This document shows, piece by piece, positions 8,225-14,951 of a stretch of 20,213 bases of DNA. The DNA is taken from NCBI GenBank assembly GCA_964605385.1, contig CAZSCK010000050.1:1-20213 (forward strand). Reading direction: 5' to 3'. The position numbers and the translations under genes were made by a program. The notes under the pieces are model-generated. The model saw nothing but the letters and a program-made list of their open reading frames with translations. It ran no database searches and had not been told where the DNA came from. Each line of letters begins with the position of its first letter. The first letter of the stretch is position 1. The DNA comes from JAGLTQ01 sp964605385 (GTDB taxonomy: Bacteria > Pseudomonadota > Gammaproteobacteria > UBA6429 > Thiohalophilaceae).

Positions 8225-8287
8225 GTATGCGATAATAAATAGCAAGAATTGACGTGTTTATTAACAATTCCAGGAGGTGTTTATACT

Positions 8288-8482
8288 ATGAATATCGAAT
8301 CAGAAGCACTCAGAATTCAGGGATTTGTCGATAAAGGCAATTACCATGCGGCTATTAATATTTCTATTTCTGCTTTAAATGAATGTCGCAGGATCGAAGA
8401 TCAGGCTGGTGTCGATAAGTTTATTGGTATTATTAGAGGCATCGTCAATACCATGGGTGAAGACTTTGGCAGTAAGTCCTGA
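8288..8482 (+). CDS. Small hypothetical protein, 64 aa, strong ribosome site
   Basis: A 64-residue protein, MNIESEALRIQGFVDKGNYH to TMGEDFGSKS, that I do not recognise. It looks all-helical and soluble: the pattern AINISISALNECRRIEDQAG followed by KFIGIIRGIVNTMGEDF resembles a pair of amphipathic helices, as in small helix-hairpin or TPR-like units. There is no signal peptide or membrane helix. The start is fixed by AGGAGGT at 8272-8278, an almost ideal Shine-Dalgarno nine bases before the ATG and much stronger than any other in the window, which suggests high translation. A TTG upstream at 8249 would place that signal inside the gene and is rejected. It converges on the radical SAM gene with a 22-base gap. 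A partner role for the AmmeMemoRadiSam genes is only inference. Confidence 0.72.
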   Translation: MNIESEALRIQGFVDKGNYHAAINISISALNECRRIEDQAGVDKFIGIIRGIVNTMGEDFGSKS

Positions 8483-8504
8483 GTACTTTTGAGCAGTAAG
8501 AAAA

Positions 8505-9584
8505 TCAGGCCTGCATTCTGACAGGTAGCCGTTTTGCTCCCCAGTTGCCGGGCATTGCTTCAAATACGCCTGCTACTTTGGTGCCACATGATTTACAACA
8601 ACCTTTGGCATCTAAATTCCATTTTCCTAATTCATACCAGTCACGTTCTATCAGTAATTCTCCACACTGGTGACACCATGTGCTATCAGCATCTTTATTG
8701 TGTACGTTACCTACATAAGCATATCGTATACCTGCTTTCATCGCGATATTTCTGGCCATGGTTAAAGTCGAAGAGGGGGTAGAAGGTATATCCATCATTT
8801 TAAAATCTGGATGAAATGCACTAAAGTGCATTGGCATATCGGGCCCCAGATTTTCCACTACCCACTCACACATTTTGCTGAGTTCTTTTTCTGAATCATT
8901 TTCACCAGGAATGATTAATGTTGTGGTTTCAAGCCAGCAATCTGTTTCATGTTTGATATATTTTAATGTATCCAGTACAGGTTCAAGATGGCTTCCTGTA
9001 ATTTTGTGATAAAACCGCTCAGTAAATGCTTTTAAATCTACGTTGGCTGCATCCATCCATTGATAAAATTCTGCACGCGGTTCAGGACTGACATAACCTG
9101 CGGTTACAGCAACTGTTTTAATATCTTTTTCCCGACAAGCTTTTGCAACATCAATGGCATATTCATGAAATATAACGGGATCATTATAGGTAAAAGCCAC
9201 ACTTCGACACTCATACTCTGCTGCGATTTTTGCGATCATTTCAGGAGTTGCTGCGTCAGCTAAAGTATCCATTTCACGTGACTTACTAATATCCCAGTTC
9301 TGACAAAATTTACAGGCTAAATTACATCCTGCTGTTCCAAATGAAAACACGGGTGTACCGGGTAAAAAATGATTTAGTGGTTTCTTTTCAATTGGATCGA
9401 TACAAAAACCACTCGAACGTCCGTAAGTGGTTAATACTATTTCGTTATTTTGATTAGCGCGCACAAAACACAAGCCTTGTTGTCCCTCGTGTAACTTACA
9501 TTCTCTTGGACATAGATCGCACTGTACTCGACCATCATTGAGCAAATGCCAGTATTTTGTTTTAACAACTGAAGGATCAGACAT
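8505..9584 (-). CDS. amrS: AmmeMemoRadiSam system radical SAM enzyme
   Basis: A 359-residue radical SAM protein. The cluster motif is C87-N-L-A-C91-K-F-C94, spaced CxxxCxxC as required for the 4Fe-4S cluster that cleaves S-adenosylmethionine. Before it are Cys22, Cys25, Cys29 and Cys39 in CDLCPRECKL and GLCFVR, typical of the pyruvate formate-lyase activase-like branch found in the AmmeMemoRadiSam system. The C-terminal end carries C304HQC307 and C329C330KSC333, a probable zinc ribbon or extra cluster site. The start is the ATG at 9584: AGGTG lies five bases upstream, while the upstream ATG at 9638 adds 18 unlikely residues. It is transcribed away from the Memo-like and AMMECR1-like genes, which completes the triad. 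The substrate of this system is unknown. Identification is strong from motif plus neighbours. Confidence 0.93.
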   Translation of the reverse strand: MSDPSVVKTKYWHLLNDGRVQCDLCPRECKLHEGQQGLCFVRANQNNEIVLTTYGRSSGFCIDPIEKKPLNHFLPGTPVFSFGTAGCNLACKFCQNWDISKSREMDTLADAATPEMIAKIAAEYECRSVAFTYNDPVIFHEYAIDVAKACREKDIKTVAVTAGYVSPEPRAEFYQWMDAANVDLKAFTERFYHKITGSHLEPVLDTLKYIKHETDCWLETTTLIIPGENDSEKELSKMCEWVVENLGPDMPMHFSAFHPDFKMMDIPSTPSSTLTMARNIAMKAGIRYAYVGNVHNKDADSTWCHQCGELLIERDWYELGKWNLDAKGCCKSCGTKVAGVFEAMPGNWGAKRLPVRMQA

Positions 9585-9617
9585 CACAACACCTAACTTA
9601 ACGTTACATATACTAAC

Positions 9618-9646
9618 TACATAGTGGCAGAAGAACACTATTTCAA
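9618..9646 (-). promoter_or_regulatory. Candidate sigma-70 promoter for amrS
   Basis: On the minus strand TTGAAA (complement of 9641-9646) and TATGTA (complement of 9618-9623) are spaced by 17 bases, and the -10 lies 33 bases upstream of the chosen ATG at 9584. The spacing is optimal and the hexamers are good but not perfect. It supports the choice of the downstream start, because the ATG at 9638 would lie inside the promoter. Confidence 0.5.
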
Positions 9647-9656
9647 TATTTTATGA

Positions 9657-9684
9657 TTGCAAGTATGGAAAATGCCTCTATTAT
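9657..9684 (+). promoter_or_regulatory. Candidate sigma-70 promoter for amrB-amrA
   Basis: TTGCAA (9657-9662) and TATTAT (9679-9684) are 16 bases apart, about 50 bases upstream of the ATG at 9735. The -35 lies 11 bases from the -35 of the opposing amrS promoter, so a regulator bound here could control both arms of the triad together. Confidence 0.45.
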
Positions 9685-9734
9685 AAGAGTAGGTCATAAA
9701 ACACTGATTCGCTATATTATAAGGAGTGTTTGTT

Positions 9735-10532
9735 ATGAATCAGATTAGGGAACCGGCAGTAGCAGGACTATTTTATCCTGCAGATAAACAACTGCTGAAA
9801 GATGATATTCAGCAATATCTGAATCAGGTACATGTCGGGCTGAAAACAAGTACTAATGCGGTTAAGGTAATTGTTGTTCCACATGCAGGTTATGTTTATT
9901 CTGGTCCGATAGCCGCTTCTGCCTACAAACAAATTATTCCGATTAGAGATAAAATAAATCGGGTTGTTTTACTGGGTCCATCCCATCGTGTCGCTTTTAA
10001 TGGTTTGGCTGTTCCTGAGTCTGATATATTTAATACACCTCTCGGGGACATTCAAATCGATCAAGAAGGTATTCAACGATTAGCTGATCTTCCCCAGGTA
10101 ATTGCTTCTGATCAGGCACATCGAGAAGAACACAGTCTTGAAGTGCAATTACCATTTTTACAGGAAATACTCGGTGAGTTTTCTCTTATTCCACTCGTGG
10201 TAGGTGAAGCTAATCGACATGAAGTTGCTGAGGTAATAAACCGATTATGGGGTGATGAGCATACACTAATTATTATTAGTACTGATCTAAGCCATTACCA
10301 TAATTACAATGAAGCGAAACGTCTTGATCGTCTAACCAGTGATGCTATTCAAAATTTAAAACCGGATCTTATTGGTTATGAAGATGCCTGTGGGCGTAAT
10401 GGGTTAAAAGGGATGATGACAGTGGCTGAAGAAAAAAATCTTTCTGTTGATATTCTTGATTTGAGAAATTCAGGTGACACGGCAGGTGATAAAAATCGTG
10501 TTGTAGGCTATGGTGCATATGCCTTCCATTAA
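9735..10532 (+). CDS. amrB: AmmeMemoRadiSam system protein B (Memo-like)
   Basis: A 265-residue Memo-family protein related in fold to class III extradiol dioxygenases. It starts MNQIREPAVAGLFYPADKQL, the standard N-terminus. Conserved stretches are VPHAGYVYSGPIAASAY (His50), LLGPSHRVAF (His84), EEHSLEVQLPFLQ, STDLSHYH (His187) and YEDACGRNG (Cys219). From memory His50, His84 and Cys219 correspond to the metal-binding residues of human MEMO1, so a metal site looks complete. The start is the ATG at 9735 with AAGGAG at 9721-9726; the GTG at 9726 overlaps that signal and is rejected. The 3' end overlaps the AMMECR1-like gene. The biochemical role in bacteria is unknown, though constant pairing with a radical SAM enzyme and AMMECR1 suggests a shared pathway. 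Confidence 0.95.
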   Translation: MNQIREPAVAGLFYPADKQLLKDDIQQYLNQVHVGLKTSTNAVKVIVVPHAGYVYSGPIAASAYKQIIPIRDKINRVVLLGPSHRVAFNGLAVPESDIFNTPLGDIQIDQEGIQRLADLPQVIASDQAHREEHSLEVQLPFLQEILGEFSLIPLVVGEANRHEVAEVINRLWGDEHTLIIISTDLSHYHNYNEAKRLDRLTSDAIQNLKPDLIGYEDACGRNGLKGMMTVAEEKNLSVDILDLRNSGDTAGDKNRVVGYGAYAFH

Positions 10533-11082
10533 ATTAACGACTGAAGATCAGAAAGTCTGCCTTCAGATAGCTCGTCAATCTATTAAGCATGGTTTACAAA
10601 AAGGCAGTGCAATACTGGTTTCCACCAGCGATTATTCAAGTGACTTACAACAAAACCTCGCCACCTTTGTCACCCTGCATAAAAATGGAGAGTTACGAGG
10701 ATGTATTGGTGCGCTGCAAGCTTACCAACCACTAATCAATGATATTGCTGAACATGCTTATTCTGCTGCATTTCAGGATCCTCGGTTTCCTGCTTTACAG
10801 GACAATGAGTATGAACAACTTGATGTTGAAATTTCTGTACTTGGTAAACCGGAACCAGTGATATTTGAATCTGAAGAAGATTTACTAGAACAAATTCGTC
10901 CAAACATTGATGGCTTAATTCTAGAGTATGGAATAAATCGAGGCACATTTTTACCAAGTGTATGGGAGCAATTGCCTGAGCGAGAAGAATTTTTAAATCA
11001 TTTAAAAATGAAAGCAGGGTTATCATCTCAGTGGTGGGACGATGCAGTAAAAATAAGTCGTTACGAAACATTTTCTTTTTAA
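10510..11082 (+). CDS. amrA: AmmeMemoRadiSam system protein A (AMMECR1-like)
   Basis: A 190-residue AMMECR1-domain protein. The hallmark hexapeptide LRGCIG is present at residues 62-67, followed by DIAEHAYSAAFQDPRFP and the typical VEISVLGKPEPV, LILEYGINRGTFLPSVWEQL and FLNHLKMKAGL. These cover the whole domain, so the gene is complete. The function of AMMECR1 is unknown in any organism; the LRGCIG cysteine has been suggested as catalytic. Two starts are possible: ATG at 10510, used here, and ATG at 10519, which removes three residues. In either case the gene overlaps the Memo-like gene, by 23 or 14 bases, in a different frame, indicating coupled translation. The next gene, an octaheme cytochrome, begins 102 bases downstream on the same strand. 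Confidence 0.95.
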   Translation: MVHMPSIKLTTEDQKVCLQIARQSIKHGLQKGSAILVSTSDYSSDLQQNLATFVTLHKNGELRGCIGALQAYQPLINDIAEHAYSAAFQDPRFPALQDNEYEQLDVEISVLGKPEPVIFESEEDLLEQIRPNIDGLILEYGINRGTFLPSVWEQLPEREEFLNHLKMKAGLSSQWWDDAVKISRYETFSF

Positions 11083-11184
11083 ATTTATTTTCTTACACCA
11101 TTAAAGGTTAAGGTACAGTGGACAAACTATTAAGTTGGCGTTAATCTAATTAGAAATTGTTGCGCACTGTAGTGAGAAAAAATC

Positions 11185-12876
11185 ATGTTCATCATCAGCC
11201 AACATAGTATATTACAAAAAGCATTGAGTTTGATCTTTGGCTTATTGCTGTTTTCCATAACATCCACCACACATGCTTCGGTTGAATCTACTCAGAAAAC
11301 AGATGCCGACATGAACTTTCGTCTGGACAAGGTAGTTGAACAGCCTACTAAGCGTACAGACTCCAATTCCACTGCTGACCACTCTAAATTTGAAGAGCTG
11401 AAAGCGTCTTTTCCAAATGGTGGCCCTGAGGTTACTAAAGCTTGTCTAAAGTGTCATACCGAGGCAGGTCATCAGTTTATGAAAAATATACACTGGACCT
11501 GGACTTACGAGAATAAGAAAACAGGCCAGCTTCTGGGTAAGAAATATCTGGTTAATACTTTCTGTACAAATTCTCGTGGTAATGAAGGTATGTGTGCGCA
11601 ATGTCATGCCGGTTATGGTTGGAAGGATGAAACCTTTGATTTTACCAATGAGAATAATATTGATTGTGTGGTTTGTCATGACCGTACGGGTACTTACTAT
11701 AAAACACCTCCGAGTAAAGGCAACAAAGCTTGCTCGATAATGTTTGAAGGTAAGCAGCCGATCCAGTGGAGCAAGGTGGCACAGAATGTTGGGTTGCCCG
11801 CTCGTGAAAATTGTGGCGGTTGCCACTTCTATGGTGGTGGCGGTGATGGTGTAAAACATGGTGATCTGGATTCATCACTCATTCATCCGGATAAAAAACT
11901 GGATGTACATATGAATGAGAGTGGCGCTAACTTTCCCTGCACCGAATGCCATGTCACAAAAAAGCATGTGTGGGCAGGTAGCCGCTATGATGTGATCGCT
12001 AAAGATACTGAAGGTACAGGTAAACCAGGGCAACGTCGCGACGTTGCAACTTGTGAATCATGCCACAGTGCCACACCTCATCCCATCAACAGTCTGGCCA
12101 ACATTAAACTAAATAATCACGTCGATAGGGTTGCCTGCCAAACTTGTCACATTCCAACTATTGCCCGTGGTGGCGTTGCCACTAAGGTCGACTGGGACTG
12201 GCGCACTGCTGGCAAGACTAAAAATGGTGAAGGTTACAAGGAGAAGAACTACACCCAGGGCAATGGTGAACATCGCGCCACTTATAAATCAATTAAGGGC
12301 AGCTTTAAATATGGTGAAAATCTGGTGCCTCATTATGGCTGGTTTAATGGTCAGATGATTTATACCACCATCGACACAAAGTTTGATCCATCCAGTGGCC
12401 CAGTGGATATTAATCGTTATACCGGTTCTGCTAATGATCCAAATTCGCGTATTTGGCCCTTTAAGCAGATGCATACTTTCCAACCCTATGACAAAGGCAA
12501 CAACACACTGGTTTACATGCACCTGTGGGGTGAGGATAAGGATGCTTATTGGGGCAACTATGATTTCGGTAAAGCTATCAAAAAAGGCATGGAAAAAAAT
12601 AATCTACCTTATAGTGGAGAGTATGGTTTTGTTGAAACTTATTCTTACTGGCCCATCACCCACATGGTAGCCCCTAAAGAAGATGCTCTTACGTGTGGTG
12701 AATGTCATGCTAAAGAGGGGCGGTTAAAAGATCTGCAAGGTTTTTATCTGCCTGGGCGAGGTGATAATTATTGGCTGGATCTTATCGGATTGCTGGCTGT
12801 TGCCGCCACCTTGTTTGGGGTTTTTGGACATGGCCTGATTCGATTTGTTTTCAATAAAGCGAGGAAACAATCATGA
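11185..12876 (+). CDS. Octaheme c-type cytochrome, tetrathionate reductase (OTR) family
   Basis: A 563-residue periplasmic cytochrome with exactly eight CxxCH haem sites, at residues 87, 137, 161, 210, 252, 290, 318 and 504. A signal peptide is visible at the N-terminus (hydrophobic 12-29, then THAS), and a C-terminal membrane helix (about 530-553) ends in the basic FNKARKQS, placing the haem domain in the periplasm. Eight haems plus NNIDCVVCHDRTGTYYK match the octaheme tetrathionate-reductase family. In the Shewanella protein the active-site haem has a lysine ligand; Lys173, just after the third CxxCH, is a candidate here by position only. That enzyme reduces tetrathionate, nitrite and hydroxylamine in vitro, and its natural substrate is unsettled. 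The gene overlaps its cytochrome b partner by four bases (ATGA), so electrons probably come from quinol. Confidence 0.9.
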   Translation: MFIISQHSILQKALSLIFGLLLFSITSTTHASVESTQKTDADMNFRLDKVVEQPTKRTDSNSTADHSKFEELKASFPNGGPEVTKACLKCHTEAGHQFMKNIHWTWTYENKKTGQLLGKKYLVNTFCTNSRGNEGMCAQCHAGYGWKDETFDFTNENNIDCVVCHDRTGTYYKTPPSKGNKACSIMFEGKQPIQWSKVAQNVGLPARENCGGCHFYGGGGDGVKHGDLDSSLIHPDKKLDVHMNESGANFPCTECHVTKKHVWAGSRYDVIAKDTEGTGKPGQRRDVATCESCHSATPHPINSLANIKLNNHVDRVACQTCHIPTIARGGVATKVDWDWRTAGKTKNGEGYKEKNYTQGNGEHRATYKSIKGSFKYGENLVPHYGWFNGQMIYTTIDTKFDPSSGPVDINRYTGSANDPNSRIWPFKQMHTFQPYDKGNNTLVYMHLWGEDKDAYWGNYDFGKAIKKGMEKNNLPYSGEYGFVETYSYWPITHMVAPKEDALTCGECHAKEGRLKDLQGFYLPGRGDNYWLDLIGLLAVAATLFGVFGHGLIRFVFNKARKQS

Positions 12877-13523
12877 CACTACGGCGCATCATGCTTTTTA
12901 CTCGTTTCGAGCGTTTTTGGCACTGGTCACAGATGATATTAATTATGGTATTGCTATTCACCGGTTTTGGAATTCATGGTTTCTATTCTGTGCTGGATTT
13001 CAAAACATTGGTTGGCCTGCATACGATTAGTGCAATGGCACTTTTGCTCTTATGGATCTTTTCTATCTTCTGGCATTTAACAACCGGTACCTGGCGTCAT
13101 TATGTACCCACCAGTAATGGATTGTTAAAGGTGGCAAAATTCTATGCCTACGGAATTTTTAAGGGAGAACGTCATCCTTACCGCAAGGCTTACTGGCGCA
13201 AACATAATCCGCTTCAGGCGTTATCTTACCTAGCACTTAAACTATTCTTGTTCCCTGCAATCTGGATCAGCGGTCTGCTTTATCTGCTGTATTCATTATG
13301 GGGTGGTGCAGCTTCCGGGGAGGCGTTGGTATGGGTCGCCATGTTTCACACTGCAGTTGCTTTTGCCGTTGTGATGTTTGTGATAATACATGTCTACTTG
13401 CTGACCACGGGTGATTCATTCAAAGAACATGTTATGCCAATGATTAACGGGTTTGATGAAGTCGAACTGTCAGCAGAAGAAGAGGCTTATCTTGAGAAAG
13501 ATGAACCGGATCATATCAGGTGA
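12873..13523 (+). CDS. Cytochrome b561-type membrane subunit, quinol-linked partner of the octaheme cytochrome
   Basis: A 216-residue integral membrane cytochrome b with four predicted helices, at about residues 20-40, 47-68, 115-140 and 155-180. Histidines suited to haem b ligation appear in FERFWHWSQM, VGLHTIS, SIFWHL, MFHTAVAF and VIIHVYLL. The fold matches the cytochrome b561/Ni-Fe hydrogenase or thiosulfate-reductase gamma-subunit group, which pass electrons between quinol and periplasmic redox proteins. The ATG overlaps the stop of the octaheme gene (ATGA), with GAGGA at 12861-12865 as ribosome site. The two products therefore very likely form one membrane complex. The acidic C-terminal tail (SAEEEAYLEKDEPDHIR) is cytoplasmic or peripheral. 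It ends three bases before the convergent stop of the ArsC-like gene. Confidence 0.88.
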   Translation: MTLRRIMLFTRFERFWHWSQMILIMVLLFTGFGIHGFYSVLDFKTLVGLHTISAMALLLLWIFSIFWHLTTGTWRHYVPTSNGLLKVAKFYAYGIFKGERHPYRKAYWRKHNPLQALSYLALKLFLFPAIWISGLLYLLYSLWGGAASGEALVWVAMFHTAVAFAVVMFVIIHVYLLTTGDSFKEHVMPMINGFDEVELSAEEEAYLEKDEPDHIR

Positions 13524-13526
13524 TAT

Positions 13527-13868
13527 TTATTTTATGTTTTTAAACTCGGCTTCTTTAAAGCCGACGAGCAAGGTTTTATTTTTTTCTACAACCGGACGTT
13601 TAATCAGGGTAGGGTTAGCTAATAGTAATTTACTAGCTTGTTGATTTGTTGAAATAGCTTTGTCTTTATCAGAAAGGTTGCGCCAGGTAGTACTGCGTTT
13701 ATTAACAATGGCTTCCCAACCTAGTTGTTCAAGCCAACCACTGAGTTGTTTTTTATCCAAACCATCCTGACGGAAGTCATGGAATTGATATTTAACTCCA
13801 TGATCTTCCAACCAGTGACGAGCTTTCTTTACGGTATCGCAATTTTTGATGCCATAAAGTGTCAGCAT
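13527..13868 (-). CDS. ArsC/YffB-family thioredoxin-fold protein
   Basis: A 113-residue protein of the ArsC/Spx thioredoxin-fold group. MLTLYGIKNCDTVKKARHWL carries the single cysteine (Cys10) where ArsC has its catalytic residue, with no second Cys as in CxxC proteins. KRSTTWRNL and TLIKRPVVEK are the other family motifs; the arginine in the last one aligns with the anion-binding arginine of ArsC. The YffB subgroup, which this most resembles, sits beside dap genes in many gammaproteobacteria, as here, where it lies downstream of dapD on the same strand with a 37-base gap. YffB proteins are thought to act as glutathione-dependent reductases rather than true arsenate reductases. An arsenic role is unlikely given the absence of other ars genes in the window. 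Confidence 0.88.
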   Translation of the reverse strand: MLTLYGIKNCDTVKKARHWLEDHGVKYQFHDFRQDGLDKKQLSGWLEQLGWEAIVNKRSTTWRNLSDKDKAISTNQQASKLLLANPTLIKRPVVEKNKTLLVGFKEAEFKNIK

Positions 13869-13905
13869 GTTTTTGATTTAGCTAAGCCTTAAGGTATAAC
13901 TAAAA

Positions 13906-14730
13906 CTAGATGCCACGTAATAATTCGTTGATACCAACTTTACTTAACGTTTTTGCATCTACTTTCTTCACGATGACTGCACAGTACAAGCTGTAAGAGC
14001 CATCTTTAGACGGTAAGTTACCTGAAACAACAACAGAACCTGCAGGGATACGACCATAGGTTACTTCGCCAGTTTCACGATCATAAATTTTTGTACTTTG
14101 ACCAATGTAAACCCCCATAGAAATAACTGAACCTTCTTCAACAATAACACCTTCAACGACTTCTGAACGTGCACCAATGAAACAGTTGTCTTCAATAATA
14201 GTTGGTGAAGCTTGTAATGGTTCAAGTACACCACCAATGCCTACACCGCCTGAAAGGTGAACATTTTTACCAATTTGTGCACATGATCCAACTGTTGACC
14301 ATGTGTCTACCATTGTGCCGCTATCAACATAAGCACCAATATTGACATATGAAGGCATGAGGATAACGCCCGGAGAAATATAAGCACCTTTACGAACTGT
14401 TGCAGGAGGAACAACACGTACGCCAGCTTCACGGAAATCACGTGAATTGAAGTCGGCGTATTTAGATTCCACTTTATCAAAATAGTTAGTGAAACCGCCT
14501 TTCATAAATTCGTTATCATTAATACGGAATGAAAGTAATACCGCTTTTTTCAACCATTCGTTTACAACCCAATCACCGTCTTTCTTTTCAGCAACACGAA
14601 GTGCGCCAGTATCAAGTTGGATGATGGTTTCAGTAACCGCTTCCTTAACAATAGTATCAACACTGCGAGGTGTGATATCTGCACGGTTTTCAAAGGCATT
14701 TTCAATAATTGTTTGTAAATCGTTGCTCAT
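13906..14730 (-). CDS. dapD: Tetrahydrodipicolinate N-succinyltransferase DapD
   Basis: A 274-residue enzyme that transfers succinate from succinyl-CoA to tetrahydrodipicolinate, committing it to the succinylase branch of lysine and meso-diaminopimelate synthesis. The N-terminal helical part begins MSNDLQTIIENAFENRADIT. The central left-handed beta-helix shows hexapeptide periodicity from about residue 105 (KGAYISPGVILMPSYVNIGAYV) through DNCFIGARSEVVEGVIVEEG. ALRVAEKKDGDWVVNEWLKKAVLLSFR is a highly family-specific stretch. Length equals that of E. coli DapD. It is downstream of dapC with a 221-base gap holding a REP-like palindrome, and upstream of the ArsC/YffB-like gene. The ribosome site (GAG) is weak. 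Identification is secure. Confidence 0.98.
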   Translation of the reverse strand: MSNDLQTIIENAFENRADITPRSVDTIVKEAVTETIIQLDTGALRVAEKKDGDWVVNEWLKKAVLLSFRINDNEFMKGGFTNYFDKVESKYADFNSRDFREAGVRVVPPATVRKGAYISPGVILMPSYVNIGAYVDSGTMVDTWSTVGSCAQIGKNVHLSGGVGIGGVLEPLQASPTIIEDNCFIGARSEVVEGVIVEEGSVISMGVYIGQSTKIYDRETGEVTYGRIPAGSVVVSGNLPSKDGSYSLYCAVIVKKVDAKTLSKVGINELLRGI

Positions 14731-14855
14731 GATTTTTTTCTCGTATTAAATTCGGTTTGGACGCTTTGGATGTTCGTAAAGCGGGCTATTTTATAGGTGC
14801 GGCCTTTTATATGCCAGTTTTTGGTCATTTTATTATGAAAATAGCTTATATTTAT

Positions 14856-14944
14856 CTGTCATTGTGAGCGAAGTGTGGCAATCTCAAGAAAAGAGTGGGT
14901 ATTCAAGAGATTACTGCGGTCACTTTGTTTCCTCACAATGACAG
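14856..14944. repeat. REP-like palindromic repeat between dapC and dapD
   Basis: An 89-bp imperfect palindrome with perfect 13-base ends: CTGTCATTGTGAG (14856-14868) and CTCACAATGACAG (14932-14944). Further inward AAGTG/CACTT and ATCTC/GAGAT segments also pair, with a few unpaired bases between them. The TGTCATTG-GAGCGAAG-GGCAATCTC pattern is a dispersed repeat found in many unrelated bacterial genomes, here in a mutated form. It ends seven bases before the dapC stop, in the gap downstream of dapC. As RNA it would form a long stem-loop that may stabilise or end the dapC transcript and partly separate dapC from dapD expression. Confidence 0.85.
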
Positions 14945-14951
14945 GGTTATT

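Noticed and set aside
8534..8782. Plus-strand 82-codon frame opposite amrS
   Set aside because: It is antisense to the C-terminal cysteine-rich region of the radical SAM enzyme and has no ribosome site or recognisable composition.
11446..11859. Minus-strand 137-codon frame opposite the octaheme gene
   Set aside because: Its composition reflects the complement of CxxCH-rich coding DNA; no independent support.
13547..13563. CGGCTT-loop-AAGCCG hairpin near the convergent cytochrome b/ArsC ends, considered as a terminator
   Set aside because: It lies inside the ArsC/YffB coding sequence and no T-run directly follows the stem on either strand; it could contribute to termination but I cannot support it.
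13527..13868. Arsenate reductase proper
   Set aside because: The dap gene neighbourhood and sequence fit the YffB subgroup, and no arsenic resistance genes are nearby.
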